Assembly (NCBI GenBank): GCA_947581855.1
Contig: CANPVZ010000003.1
Location: 62,001-126,000 of the forward strand
Direction of reading: 5' to 3'
DNA length: 64,000 nt
From: an uncultured Phocaeicola sp.
Lineage (GTDB): Bacteria > Bacteroidota > Bacteroidia > Bacteroidales > Bacteroidaceae
Below are positions 27,091 through 36,779 of the stretch, piece by piece (position 1 is the stretch's first letter; each line of letters opens with the position of its first letter). The notes beneath the pieces are model-generated. The model was not told the origin of the DNA, did not search any database, and was given only the letters and a program-made list of their open reading frames with translations. Made by a program: the position numbers and the translations under genes.

Positions 27091-28833
27091 ATGAAAAATA
27101 AACATATATTATTTGCAGCTATTATGGTAGGAGCACTGAATTTCACCGGTTGCGCCGATGACTTTCTCGACCAGAAGAACTCAAGTAGCTTAGGTGTGGA
27201 AGGATTTTTCGACACGGAAGAATCGCTTGCTGCAGCTACGTCTACTTTATATAATTATGTATGGAGCTCCTTTAATGATAAGTTCTATTATGCTATGGGC
27301 GACGGACGTGCCAATAACATCACGGCACAGTATTCCGATTATCTCTATCCGTACACCAACTTTGCGGAAACCTCTCTGAGTCAGGGCTTGGATGATGCGT
27401 GGAAATCGCTATATTCGGTAGTGGCACAGTCTAACAATGCTATCAATAATGTCAAAGAGTATGCGGCAGCTTCCATTAGCGAAGAAGCCAAGGCAAAAGT
27501 ATATGCCGAAGCTCGCTTTATGCGGGGTACAGCATATTGGTATATTGCTTCTTTGTGGGGTGCCGGCATTATCTATACCAATACAACCGAGTTGGGAAGC
27601 AATTATCTCGTTTCGGCTAATCCGGGAATCGATCTTATTGAATTTGCTATCCGCGATTTGGAGTATGCTGCTAAATATCTTCCCAAAACACAGGGAGATG
27701 CAGGTCGTGTAACTTGTTACAGTGCCTATGGTATGTTATCGCGTGTGTATTTGTCTATGGCCGGTCTGACTACTTCGGGCGCATACAACGGACAAAATGT
27801 AGCAACTGATTTTAATCGAGGCACACGTAATGAATATTATTTGGATTTGGCTAAAAAAGCAGCCTTAAAAGTAATCAAGGAATCGGGTGCGGAATTGTTG
27901 CAGAATTACGGCGACTTGTTTGCAGTGGAAACTATTAACAATAATAAAGAGTCGCTTTTCCAGTTGCAGTTCCTTTCGGGTTCGACGGATGCTATCGGTT
28001 GGGGCGCCAATCAGGGAATGACGGCGTTTTTCGGATGGTCGACCATGGTAACGGATGCTACGAACTGGGGCGGTGCGACGTATTGTTCTTGGAACCTATG
28101 GAACGAGTTCAAAAACTATGAAGATGCAACGTTGGAGAAAACAGTAGATGACCCGATTCGTCGTCACTATTCTGTTGCCTCATATGGTGAGAGCTATCCG
28201 GAAATGAATATCGAAAATGGAGGATATATTTATGGTGTAACAGAGAAACCGGGCGATCAGGGTGCTAATATCAAGAAGTATGTAATCGGTACCAATGCGG
28301 ATAATAAAATCAGTTATAAGCAGAGTTCGGGTATCAATACATATATGTTACGTTTGGCTGAGGTGTACCTCAATTATACGGAAGCTTCGATGGGTAATAA
28401 TAGTAGTACTACGGATGTATTCTACTTTAACAAGGTGCGCGGTCGTGTAGGTATGCCTACAAAGGATAAGGTTACTTATGAAGACTTACGCCATGAACGT
28501 AGAGTGGAATTTGCTTTTGAAGGACAATATTGGTACGATCTTGTTCGCCGAGCTTACTACCAGCAACAAGAGGTTATTAATTATGTGAATCATCAGCAGC
28601 GTAATGCTAGCTACACGTACGAAGAAGAAACCGGAAAATATGTAATTAGCGATGATTATACGGAACCGGGTAAGGGAGTTAGTACCGCAACGGTTAAAAA
28701 TCTGACGTTACCGGTATCCAGTACCGATCAGAATAAGAATCCTAACTTGAAACCGAATGCAGAGGGTCGTTTAAATACCGTTTCTTATACGTTTGGTGAA
28801 AAAGAGGTGACAGCTGAAGAATTGTTTAACTAA
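27091..28833 (+). CDS. SusD-like surface glycan-binding lipoprotein
   Basis: A 580-residue SusD/RagB family protein. The ATG at 27091 is chosen over the open frame from 27058 because it starts a lipoprotein signal MKNKHILFAAIMVGALNFTGC, with lipid Cys at residue 21. The opening ADDFLDQKN is the usual SusD N terminus. Typical SusD sequence follows: FMRGTAYWYIASLWGAG (TPR-like helix, near 150), LRLAEVYLNYTEA (near 415) and LRHERRVEFAFEGQYWYDLVR near 470. SusD lies over the SusC barrel and captures glycan. The locus context points to xylan or xylo-oligosaccharides as ligand. Confidence 0.95.
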   Translation: MKNKHILFAAIMVGALNFTGCADDFLDQKNSSSLGVEGFFDTEESLAAATSTLYNYVWSSFNDKFYYAMGDGRANNITAQYSDYLYPYTNFAETSLSQGLDDAWKSLYSVVAQSNNAINNVKEYAAASISEEAKAKVYAEARFMRGTAYWYIASLWGAGIIYTNTTELGSNYLVSANPGIDLIEFAIRDLEYAAKYLPKTQGDAGRVTCYSAYGMLSRVYLSMAGLTTSGAYNGQNVATDFNRGTRNEYYLDLAKKAALKVIKESGAELLQNYGDLFAVETINNNKESLFQLQFLSGSTDAIGWGANQGMTAFFGWSTMVTDATNWGGATYCSWNLWNEFKNYEDATLEKTVDDPIRRHYSVASYGESYPEMNIENGGYIYGVTEKPGDQGANIKKYVIGTNADNKISYKQSSGINTYMLRLAEVYLNYTEASMGNNSSTTDVFYFNKVRGRVGMPTKDKVTYEDLRHERRVEFAFEGQYWYDLVRRAYYQQQEVINYVNHQQRNASYTYEEETGKYVISDDYTEPGKGVSTATVKNLTLPVSSTDQNKNPNLKPNAEGRLNTVSYTFGEKEVTAEELFN

Positions 28834-28849
28834 ATAGATGAATTTAGAT

Positions 28850-30244
28850 ATGAAAAGATTAACCTATATAAGCTTTCTATGCATGGCATTGCTGCTCCCC
28901 TTTTTGGCAGCTTGCGATGATGACGATAATGGTAGCCAAAGTGCACCCATAAGCGTGACGCGGATATATTTGGAGGATGCGGATGCAACTGTGACCGACC
29001 GAGCGGTTGATTTTGCCCGTTTGGGGCAATTGATCCGTATTGAAGGAAGCGGCTTTCTCGGTTTGAGGCAGATTTATGTAAACGGTTACAAGACTTATTT
29101 CAATAACGCGTTGGTAACAGATCAGAATATTTGGGTAACGTTAGATAGCAAGACGCCGGTAGCTGATGCCAATGTGGATGTCCGTAATACGATTCGTTTG
29201 GTGAAAGACCAGGCTGAATGTGTGTATGAATTTACTATTCGGGCGGCTTCACCGCAAATTACTTCCATAGACAATACCTTGCCGACCGTTGGTGAGAAGG
29301 TGAAAGTTTATGGTAGCAGTTTGCATGAGACCACAAAAGTAACGTTGCCGGGTGGTGTGGAAATTACCTCAGGTATCGAGAATGATCCGGACGGTGAATG
29401 GTATGCGTTTACTATGCCGGACGGAGTGACGGAGGGAGGTTCCATCCTTTCGGAAGGAGCTAATGGTCTGGCTAAAACACCTGCTTGCTTCAACGAAAGC
29501 AGAGCTTATGTCATTGATTTCGATAACCTGGGTGTAATGGGAAGTTGGAGTGCTACATATAGTGCCGATGATTTGGTAGACGATCCGTTAAACTCCGGTC
29601 GAGGTAAAGTCGCTTTATTGGTTCCGCAAACCTATTTGGATGAAGGAGGTATCCAGCCAAACGTAGGACTTCATAAATATTGGGCTACGGCCGGTACTGG
29701 TGAACCGACGGATGATTGGACACGTATGACTTCTGTGATTCCTGCTGATACCCCGTTGGAGAACGTAGCTATTCAGTTGGATGTGTATATTCCGGAGATA
29801 TGGAATGGAGCAGGCCAGTTGGAAATTTCTCTTATCAACAATTTGAACTCTTATGGATGGGGATCTGGAAATACGTTGCCTGGTAATGAAAATGTAGACG
29901 CTTACGCAGCCGTGTGGGTACCTTGGTTTGTAAACGAAGGAGTGGTACCGTATAAAGCAGAGGGTTGGAAAACTGTAACTTTCCCTATCGGAAGTATCGG
30001 CGATTTCAACGATGGAAAGGCACATACATTTCAAGAGGTAATTGATGTGCGGAACAATGCCAGCAATGCGAATTTCCTTTTCTTCCTCTCTAATGCGAAC
30101 ATTGTGCTCAACGAAGGTGCCGAAAATGAGGTTGTCATCAAAACCACCACATTTAACCAAAAGATTTATGTGGATAATATACGTGTAGTACCTTACGAGC
30201 GTTTTGTTGTATCCGATTTTCCTGATGACGAATCGGTAGAATAA
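28850..30244 (+). CDS. Surface glycan-binding lipoprotein with IPT/TIG-like domains (SusE/F position)
   Basis: A 464-residue lipoprotein. The start at 28850 gives MKRLTYISFLCMALLLPFLAAC, a signal peptide with lipobox LAAC; the frame is open four codons further upstream. The following DDDDNG is an acidic tract typical of surface-exported Bacteroides lipoproteins. Residues about 30-215 contain two Ig-like IPT/TIG-type modules (VDFARLGQLIRIEGSGFLGL, then ITSIDNTLPTVGEKVKVYGS). The C-terminal half (about 225-460) is a beta-rich region likely to bind glycan. The position directly after susD is that of a surface glycan-binding protein. It should bind xylan, but no binding residues are proven here. 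Confidence 0.85.
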   Translation: MKRLTYISFLCMALLLPFLAACDDDDNGSQSAPISVTRIYLEDADATVTDRAVDFARLGQLIRIEGSGFLGLRQIYVNGYKTYFNNALVTDQNIWVTLDSKTPVADANVDVRNTIRLVKDQAECVYEFTIRAASPQITSIDNTLPTVGEKVKVYGSSLHETTKVTLPGGVEITSGIENDPDGEWYAFTMPDGVTEGGSILSEGANGLAKTPACFNESRAYVIDFDNLGVMGSWSATYSADDLVDDPLNSGRGKVALLVPQTYLDEGGIQPNVGLHKYWATAGTGEPTDDWTRMTSVIPADTPLENVAIQLDVYIPEIWNGAGQLEISLINNLNSYGWGSGNTLPGNENVDAYAAVWVPWFVNEGVVPYKAEGWKTVTFPIGSIGDFNDGKAHTFQEVIDVRNNASNANFLFFLSNANIVLNEGAENEVVIKTTTFNQKIYVDNIRVVPYERFVVSDFPDDESVE

Positions 30245-30271
30245 GTATTAATCGAATAAATTGAATACATT

Positions 30272-32632
30272 ATGAAACTCAATAAATTCTTATATTCCGT
30301 AGTTGCTTGTACGTTAGCTTTGAGCGGCTGCGACGAAAACAAAATGGTGTGGGAGAAGCCGGCAAACCAAGGTGACGTGACCATATCGGACATTCCGCTC
30401 GATTTGCAGGAGAAATTGGCCAATTACCAAGATATCAAGACATATGCCCAGCAATATATGCCGGGGGTTCCTATTGGTTTGGGTGTAGGAGCCGACTTAT
30501 ATCTGAATAATCCGGATTATAAAGCATTGGCGGATGCTAATTATCAATCGTTTACAACAGGGAATGCCATGAAGCACTCTTCGGTATTGAATAATAAAGG
30601 CGAGCTGAACTTTGCGACGATCGATGCGTTTCTAGGAGCGATACCAGCTGAAATGAAGGTATACGGACATAATTTTATTTGGCATACACAACAGCGGCAA
30701 ACTTATCTGAAGTCGTTAATTGCGCCTGAGATAAAAGTAGAAGCAGACCCGTCTGGCGTAGCGAATATTTTACCTAATAGTGATTTTGAAGAGGGTAATA
30801 CTAACGGTTGGGGCTGCTGGGGAGGTAATAATCCGACCCAGTCTGTTTCGCCGGAAGGTGAAGGTCGTGAAAGCAAATATGCCATGAAACTAGAAAATCC
30901 GGTAGATGGAGGTACGGGTAATGCGTGGAAAGCACAATGTGCGTATACATTTGATGATTTCTTAGATCCGGAAAAGACGTATGTCATTCAGTTTTATGCT
31001 AAAAGCAATTCTGCGGCGGGAAGCATTCAGTTTCAATTCCAAAATGGAACAACTTCGGGAAGTCAAGGCGGTTACCATTCGTTCTCAGTCGGAACAGATT
31101 GGATTTTGTGTGAGAATGAATTCAAAGTAGAAGATGGAAAAGGTGGTGTATTTGAAGATGTTAACCGTATCTTGTTTAATTTTGGTGAAGTGGCGGCAAC
31201 ATACTGGATTGATGATGTTAAATTCGGGGAAAAACTCGAAAACCAAGATCCGGATGCGGGACGCATGAATTTGATAACGAATGCGAAATTTAACCAAGAT
31301 GTAGCCGATTGGCAAAAATGGAACGGTGCGGATGATTGTTTGACTTGGAATGAAGAAGACGGTAATTTCGGAAAAGGTTGCATGCAAGTTGTCAATTTAG
31401 AAGATAGTCCCGGTAGCCAATGGAATGTTCAAATCCATGCAGACTTGATGGATATTATATCGGAAGGTACAAAGTTTTATGTTTCTTATTACATTAAGTG
31501 CAAAGAGGGAGAAGGTTCGGTTCGTTGCTCTACAACAGGTAATGCTCATTATCAGGGTGACCAAGTCGTTACGTCAGCTTGGAAACGTGTAGAATGGACG
31601 ATAGAAGCAGCCGGTGGCGATATAGAAGGTTTGAATTTCGATTTGGGAGCTATGGCTAATACCTATTATATAGATGATGTAGTTGTGTCTACAGATCCTT
31701 TTAGTGCGGAAAAGAGTGTGAAGGCTACTCGTGCAGGAGGCATCACGTATGTCTTGAAAAGCGATGAGGAGAAACGAACAGCTTTGTTGAGCGCTATGGA
31801 AGAATGGATTAAAGGTATGGCTGAACATTTGAATAATCGGGTGAAAGAATGGGATGTTATCAACGAACCGATTGCCGATGGCAGTAATGGCTGGAGAGGT
31901 ATCGACGGTGTATTTGGCAGTTCGGATAGCGATGGCAAGGCTGATGTGGCACCTGTGGAAAATACGGAAAGCGGTTTAAGCTTGAATTGGGCTTCCGATC
32001 ATTTCTATTGGGGTTACTATTTGGGTAAGGAATATGCAACCAAAGCCTTTGAATATGCTCGTAAACATTGCGGAGAAGATGCCAAACTATATGTGAATGA
32101 TTATAATTTGGAAACCAGCCCGAACAAATTGGCTGCATTGATAGATTTCGTGAAATATATTGATGGGCACAACGAAACGGGTAAACCTATAGTGGATGGC
32201 ATCGGTACGCAGATGCATGTTATTTCCACCATTACTAAAGAGCAAGTGGATGCCATGTTTAAAGCGATGGTAGCTACCGGTAAACTCATTCGCATCACTG
32301 AGTTAGATGTACGCATTGGGTATGAGGCAACAGCCAATCCGTCGGCAGAACAATTGCAGGCTCAGGCGGAAACTTATCGTATGATTATCGAATCGTTTAA
32401 AGAGAATGTGCCGGCAGCTCAACAAGGAGGTATTACCATTTGGGGACTTTCTGATAGTGCGGACGAACATGAATTCTGGTATAAGGGTGATACGCCTAAT
32501 ATCTTTGATGCCAAATATGCACGCAAGCATGCTTATAAAGGGGTATGCGACGGTATTGCCGGAAAAGATATCAGCGAAGATTTCAGCGGAGACGATTGGA
32601 ACAAGGCTTATGAAGATGAAACAGAAAAATAG
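30272..32632 (+). CDS. GH10 endo-1,4-beta-xylanase with two CBM-like modules inserted in the catalytic domain
   Basis: A 786-residue lipoprotein (MKLNKFLYSVVACTLALSGC, lipid Cys20). The GH10 barrel starts near residue 60 (GADLYLNNPDYKALADANYQ, KVYGHNFIWHTQ) and is interrupted at about 160-480 by two beta-sandwich modules of the CBM4/9/22 type (each with a NLITNAKF- or NILPNSDFE-like opening and a YWIDDVKF- or YYIDDVVV-like closing). The barrel resumes near 490 with WDVINEPIADG (acid/base Glu532) and IRITELDVRIG (nucleophile Glu677). It cuts internal beta-1,4-xylosyl bonds at the cell surface. Split GH10 xylanases of this design are known from xylan loci of gut Bacteroides and Prevotella. It is the fourth gene of the susC operon and is followed by a hairpin terminator. 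Confidence 0.94.
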   Translation: MKLNKFLYSVVACTLALSGCDENKMVWEKPANQGDVTISDIPLDLQEKLANYQDIKTYAQQYMPGVPIGLGVGADLYLNNPDYKALADANYQSFTTGNAMKHSSVLNNKGELNFATIDAFLGAIPAEMKVYGHNFIWHTQQRQTYLKSLIAPEIKVEADPSGVANILPNSDFEEGNTNGWGCWGGNNPTQSVSPEGEGRESKYAMKLENPVDGGTGNAWKAQCAYTFDDFLDPEKTYVIQFYAKSNSAAGSIQFQFQNGTTSGSQGGYHSFSVGTDWILCENEFKVEDGKGGVFEDVNRILFNFGEVAATYWIDDVKFGEKLENQDPDAGRMNLITNAKFNQDVADWQKWNGADDCLTWNEEDGNFGKGCMQVVNLEDSPGSQWNVQIHADLMDIISEGTKFYVSYYIKCKEGEGSVRCSTTGNAHYQGDQVVTSAWKRVEWTIEAAGGDIEGLNFDLGAMANTYYIDDVVVSTDPFSAEKSVKATRAGGITYVLKSDEEKRTALLSAMEEWIKGMAEHLNNRVKEWDVINEPIADGSNGWRGIDGVFGSSDSDGKADVAPVENTESGLSLNWASDHFYWGYYLGKEYATKAFEYARKHCGEDAKLYVNDYNLETSPNKLAALIDFVKYIDGHNETGKPIVDGIGTQMHVISTITKEQVDAMFKAMVATGKLIRITELDVRIGYEATANPSAEQLQAQAETYRMIIESFKENVPAAQQGGITIWGLSDSADEHEFWYKGDTPNIFDAKYARKHAYKGVCDGIAGKDISEDFSGDDWNKAYEDETEK

Positions 32633-32672
32633 TTGTTTTTCAGGTGATTTAGACTATTAGGGTTAACAGTGA

Positions 32673-32710
32673 AAAGGGGAGAATAGGAGCAATGCTCCTT
32701 CTCCCTTTCT
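32673..32710 (+). terminator. Intrinsic terminator-like hairpin after the surface xylanase gene
   Basis: AGGAGC pairs with GCTCCT around a 3-base loop (32691-32693). The stem continues with GGGAGA against TCTCCC beyond a 2-base bulge, and ends in TTTCTT. It separates the susC-GH10 unit from the enzymes downstream. Confidence 0.6.
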
Positions 32711-32924
32711 TAAAGTTGAATGAGTTACCGAGAATCCTCGTAGCTTTTTTCCTAAATATATTCCAAAAGAGAGTAATGTATCCGGATGTATTCCGGACAA
32801 AAGGAAATTGTAACATTCCCATGCAAATAAGTAACCTGTAGAAAAAGATGTGAGACAGGTTTTTGGGGAATGGTCTTGTAGGGCTTATTATCTTTACAGC
32901 CATACATATGCCTTGAACTAATAC

Positions 32925-34640
32925 GTGAAAACAATGAAGAGATTGATTCTATTCTTATTAATTATTTTGGTAGCAGGAAACGGTTTTGCACAAAACAGCC
33001 GTTTGCAACAACAAGGTCTTGCCACACAACTTATCGTAGATGGAAGTCCCTTTCTTATAGTAGGAGGTGAGCTGGGTAATTCTTCTGCAGCTTGTGTGCA
33101 GGACATTGAACGCATCTTCCCGAAATTGAAACGGATGGAATTGAATACGGTGCTTGTACCCGTGTATTGGGATTTGGTGGAACCGATTGAAGGTAACTTC
33201 GATTTTTCTTTAACGGATAAAGTGTTGGAACAGGCATGTAAACATGACTTAAAGGTGGTGTTTTTATGGTTTGGTGCATGGAAAAACTCCATGAGTTGTT
33301 ATGCGCCGCTTTGGTTTAAACAGAATTATAAAAAGTATCCGCGTGCGCATACGAAGGGCGGAAAGCCGCTTGAGATAGCCAGTGCATTTTCCGGAAATGT
33401 ATGTGAGGCCGACAGCCGTGCTTTTTCTCAATGGATGAAACATTTGGCAGCCATTGATAGAGAGGAGGGTACTGTCATCATGGTGCAGATAGAAAATGAG
33501 ATTGGTATGCTTGAAAATGCGCGTGATTATTCTAAACAAGCGGAGGAGGCGTTTCGGTCAGAAGTACCCGCAGAATTGATAGCTCATTTACAAAAGAACA
33601 AAAGAAGCCTCCATCCTCACATGCTGGAAAAGTGGGGAAGCCGTGGATACCGGAAAAAAGGTAACTGGGAGGAGGTCTTCGGAGCAGATATTTATACGGA
33701 CGAGTTGTTTATGGCGTGGCATTATGCCTGTTATGTCGAAAAGCTTGCCCAAATAGCCCGCCAAATATATAACGTGCCGCTGTATGTAAATGCAGCTATG
33801 AACAGCCGTAGTCGTAAACCGGGAGAATATCCCTCGGCAGGTCCGTTGGCGCATTTAATCGATATATGGCATTGTGCTGCGCCGAATATCGATATATTGT
33901 CTCCCGATTTATATGATGATGGATTCACGGATTGGGTGGCGCAATATCATTTGCATAACAATCCGCTTTTTATCCCTGAGATTCGTTTGAGCGACAACAA
34001 CGGGGTGAGAGCTTTTTACATCTTCGGCGAGCATGATGCGATAGGTATTAGTCCGTTCTCTATCGAGAATGGTTCTGATGCTCCGTCAGCGCCGTTAGTA
34101 CAGAGTTATGGAAAACTGAAGGAGTTGATTCCCTTACTTACCCGCTATCAGGGAAAAGGGGTGATGAAGGGATTGCTTTTTGATCAAAAGAATAGGGAAA
34201 GGGTGATTGTCCAGGATAACGTAAAAATGACGTGCCGCCACTATTTCACTTTACCTTGGGATTCACGTGCTACGGATGGCAGTGTGTGGCCGGAAGGAGG
34301 AGGAATCGTGTTAAAGCTGGCTCCTGAAGAATATTTGGTAGCCGGCAGCGGCATCGTTATCGAATTTGAAAAGGTAACGGAGAAAAATGTTGCTAAAACA
34401 CTGGGTGAAGATGGTTTCGTGCAGACCGGAGGGGTACAACAGAAAGAATCGGAAACGTTTTCTAGATGGACGGGAAAACGGATAGGAATTGGTTTTGTGA
34501 ATGAAGTCAACGTGACTGGAGACGGGAAGCTTCGTTACGTACGCCGTTTGAATGGCGACCAGAGTCATCAGGGAAGACATGTGCGGATTCCGGTAGGACA
34601 GTTCGACATTTTGCATGTGAAATTGTACGAGTATGAATGA
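32925..34640 (+). CDS. GH35-type beta-galactosidase-like enzyme (DUF5597-type C terminus)
   Basis: A 571-residue secreted enzyme (signal peptide ending GNGFAQ near residue 24). The TIM-barrel part has LNTVLVPVYWDLVEP (near 70), VIMVQIENEIGM (acid/base Glu, near 190) and FIPEIRLSDNN (nucleophile Glu, near 350), the arrangement of GH35 and related clan GH-A enzymes. The C-terminal region is beta-rich. GH35 members cleave terminal beta-galactose; within a xylan locus it could remove galactose or an arabinopyranose from decorated xylan, which is inference. ATG 32934 is an equally possible start. It begins about 215 bases after a terminator-like hairpin, so it may have its own promoter. Confidence 0.82.
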   Translation: MKTMKRLILFLLIILVAGNGFAQNSRLQQQGLATQLIVDGSPFLIVGGELGNSSAACVQDIERIFPKLKRMELNTVLVPVYWDLVEPIEGNFDFSLTDKVLEQACKHDLKVVFLWFGAWKNSMSCYAPLWFKQNYKKYPRAHTKGGKPLEIASAFSGNVCEADSRAFSQWMKHLAAIDREEGTVIMVQIENEIGMLENARDYSKQAEEAFRSEVPAELIAHLQKNKRSLHPHMLEKWGSRGYRKKGNWEEVFGADIYTDELFMAWHYACYVEKLAQIARQIYNVPLYVNAAMNSRSRKPGEYPSAGPLAHLIDIWHCAAPNIDILSPDLYDDGFTDWVAQYHLHNNPLFIPEIRLSDNNGVRAFYIFGEHDAIGISPFSIENGSDAPSAPLVQSYGKLKELIPLLTRYQGKGVMKGLLFDQKNRERVIVQDNVKMTCRHYFTLPWDSRATDGSVWPEGGGIVLKLAPEEYLVAGSGIVIEFEKVTEKNVAKTLGEDGFVQTGGVQQKESETFSRWTGKRIGIGFVNEVNVTGDGKLRYVRRLNGDQSHQGRHVRIPVGQFDILHVKLYEYE

Positions 34641-34672
34641 TACAGAGAAGTTTAAATATAAAGAGATAATGT

Positions 34673-36355
34673 ATGAAACGCTTGAATCATAGTCATGTAA
34701 GATTTATGGTGGTAGCCATGTTTTGTCTTGGCTTACACATTGAAGCGGAAGCCAAGGTGAAGTTGCCTGCTTTAGTTTCCGACGGTATGGTGTTGCAGCG
34801 TGAGCAACCCGTAAAAATCTGGGGGACAGCAGAGCCCGGAGAAAGTGTGAAAGTGAGTTTTTTAAAAACCATTGCAGAGAAAGAAATACTACCTGTTGCC
34901 TTAAAAGGAGGAAAGGTAAACATGGCGTTTACAGCCACGGCCGGTGTCGATGGAACGTGGAGCGTTATTTTGCCTGCGTTGAAAGCGGGAGGTCCTTACA
35001 CTCTTCAAGTTAATGATGTGGTATTGAAAAATATATTGGTAGGTGATGTGTGGCTTTGTGCGGGGCAGTCGAACATGGAGCTTCCGGTGGCTCGTGTAAC
35101 AGACATGTTCCGTGAGGAGATTGCTTCGTATAATAATGATAGAATACGTCAGTTCGCTGTGCCGAAAGTGTATAATTTTCATGTTCCGCAGTCGGATATG
35201 CCGCCTGCTTCTTGGGAAGCATGTACGCAACAGCATGTGATGGATTTTTCTGCGTTAGCCTACTTTTTTGCCAAAGCTCTGTTTGAAAAGACTGGTGTCC
35301 CCGTAGGGTTGATTCACTCTAGTTGGGGTGGTACGCCGGTTGAAGCTTGGATTAGTGAGGAAGGACTGAAAGAATTCCCGATGTATGTGAATGAAAAACG
35401 CCTATACGAAGACGATGAGTACTGTAAAGAGATAAAGAAACTGGAAGGACAAAACTTTAACCGTTGGAATACCGCTCTTTATCAAGGGGATGCTGGGCTG
35501 CATGAAGCTATGCCGTGGTATGCTGCCGGTTATGATGATAGTGCATGGCAGACGGTTGATCTCTTTTCTGCCGGTTGGGGTACTACCGGGTTGAATCCGG
35601 TGAACGGCTCGCATTGGTTCCGCAAGGAGGTGGAAATTCCGCAAAGTTGGAGCGGTAAGGAAGCGATACTGCGCATGGGCTGTATTGTGGATGCCGATTC
35701 GGTATATGTAAACGGTACATTCGTTGGGACGGTAAGCTATCAATACCCGCCGCGCATTTACAAGATTCCTGCCGGAGTGTTGAAAGCGGGAAAGAATAAT
35801 GTAACGGTGCGTTTGATTAGTAACAATGGTTATCCGCACTTTGTGAAAGAGAAACCTTACAAGATTCTTTGCGAAAATGAAGAAGTAAGCCTTGAAGGAG
35901 AATGGAAATACCGTATAGGCGCTCCAATGCCTGCTGCGCCCAGCATGATGTTCTTCTGTTACAAACCCGTGTGCCTGTATAATGCGATGATTGCGCCCTT
36001 GCGGAATTATTCGGTAAAAGGTGTTGTGTGGTATCAAGGGGAATCGAACGTTTCGCGGCGAAATGAGTATTGTGCGTTATTAACAGCAATGATTGCCGAT
36101 TGGCGTAAAACTTTCTGTAATGAGGAACTGCCTTTTTATATCGTGGAATTGGCTGATTTTCTTGCTCCGGAGGATAAAAGCGGACGTGCCGCTTGGGCAG
36201 AGATGCGCAAAGTACAGGCCGAGGTGGCGAAAAAAAACAGAAACACCCGTTTGGTACGTAACAGTGATTTAGGTGAGTGGAACGATATCCATCCATTGGA
36301 TAAGAAAACGTTGGGTGGTCGCGTAGCCGAGAGTGTACTGGAAGATTTTAAATAG
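34673..36355 (+). CDS. SIAE-type carbohydrate esterase (probable acetylxylan esterase)
   Basis: A 560-residue secreted esterase of the sialate O-acetylesterase-like SGNH group. The signal peptide ends near AEA (about residue 27). The nucleophile Ser lies in WLCAGQSNMELPV (near 130), the oxyanion Asn motif in VVWYQGESNVSR (near 447), and the catalytic Asp and His in GEWNDIHPLDK near the C terminus. A beta-sandwich similar to the GH2 sugar-binding domain is inserted at about 310-400 (WFRKEVEIPQSWSGKEAILR). Several Bacteroides relatives carry an additional C-terminal module absent here; the short form still contains the whole catalytic site. In this locus it most likely removes acetyl groups from xylan. 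It is 32 bases after the GH35 gene. Confidence 0.85.
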   Translation: MKRLNHSHVRFMVVAMFCLGLHIEAEAKVKLPALVSDGMVLQREQPVKIWGTAEPGESVKVSFLKTIAEKEILPVALKGGKVNMAFTATAGVDGTWSVILPALKAGGPYTLQVNDVVLKNILVGDVWLCAGQSNMELPVARVTDMFREEIASYNNDRIRQFAVPKVYNFHVPQSDMPPASWEACTQQHVMDFSALAYFFAKALFEKTGVPVGLIHSSWGGTPVEAWISEEGLKEFPMYVNEKRLYEDDEYCKEIKKLEGQNFNRWNTALYQGDAGLHEAMPWYAAGYDDSAWQTVDLFSAGWGTTGLNPVNGSHWFRKEVEIPQSWSGKEAILRMGCIVDADSVYVNGTFVGTVSYQYPPRIYKIPAGVLKAGKNNVTVRLISNNGYPHFVKEKPYKILCENEEVSLEGEWKYRIGAPMPAAPSMMFFCYKPVCLYNAMIAPLRNYSVKGVVWYQGESNVSRRNEYCALLTAMIADWRKTFCNEELPFYIVELADFLAPEDKSGRAAWAEMRKVQAEVAKKNRNTRLVRNSDLGEWNDIHPLDKKTLGGRVAESVLEDFK

Positions 36356-36779
36356 AAAAAAACGTGTAAGCTTGATAAAGAGATACGGAACAATAATTTT
36401 TATGAGTCACTTTCATAAAGAAACAACTTCAGCTAAAGATGGAGTAAGCGTTGTGGAAAGATACTAGTAAGGATGATGTTCCCGTGTCCACTGAATGCAA
36501 TTATGGAGTGTATATTACGTAAGCATACTCCGATGTGGCGTCCAATTTCGTAGAGTTGGAGTTGATATTGCGGAGTGAGCATTGTGAAAAAGACTCCTTT
36601 AGTGGATAGTTCAAAAGAAATGGTGAAGGTCGAAGATATGTAAAGACTAAGGCTTGGAGTGATTATAATTTATATAAAGAAATTAGGTAGGACGAACAAG
36701 ATGAAGCATTTGTTTTTCTGTCTTTTTGTTGAACCGAAAGCTTACAGAACATTAACTAAGGAATAAATTTAAAAATGAA
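36356..36779. other. Intergenic region between the esterase and GPH symporter genes, no gene seen
   Basis: A 424-base spacer without an open frame of interest. It is AT-rich with short quasi-repeats containing GGAGT/ACTCC, none forming a strong long hairpin. It is unexpectedly long for neighbours in one operon, so an extra promoter may lie here, but no convincing TAnnTTTG box was identified. Confidence 0.45.

Noticed and set aside
36136-36393. Minus-strand frame overlapping the esterase 3' end, considered as a separate gene
   Set aside because: Antisense shadow of the esterase coding sequence; the plus-strand catalytic motifs explain the region.
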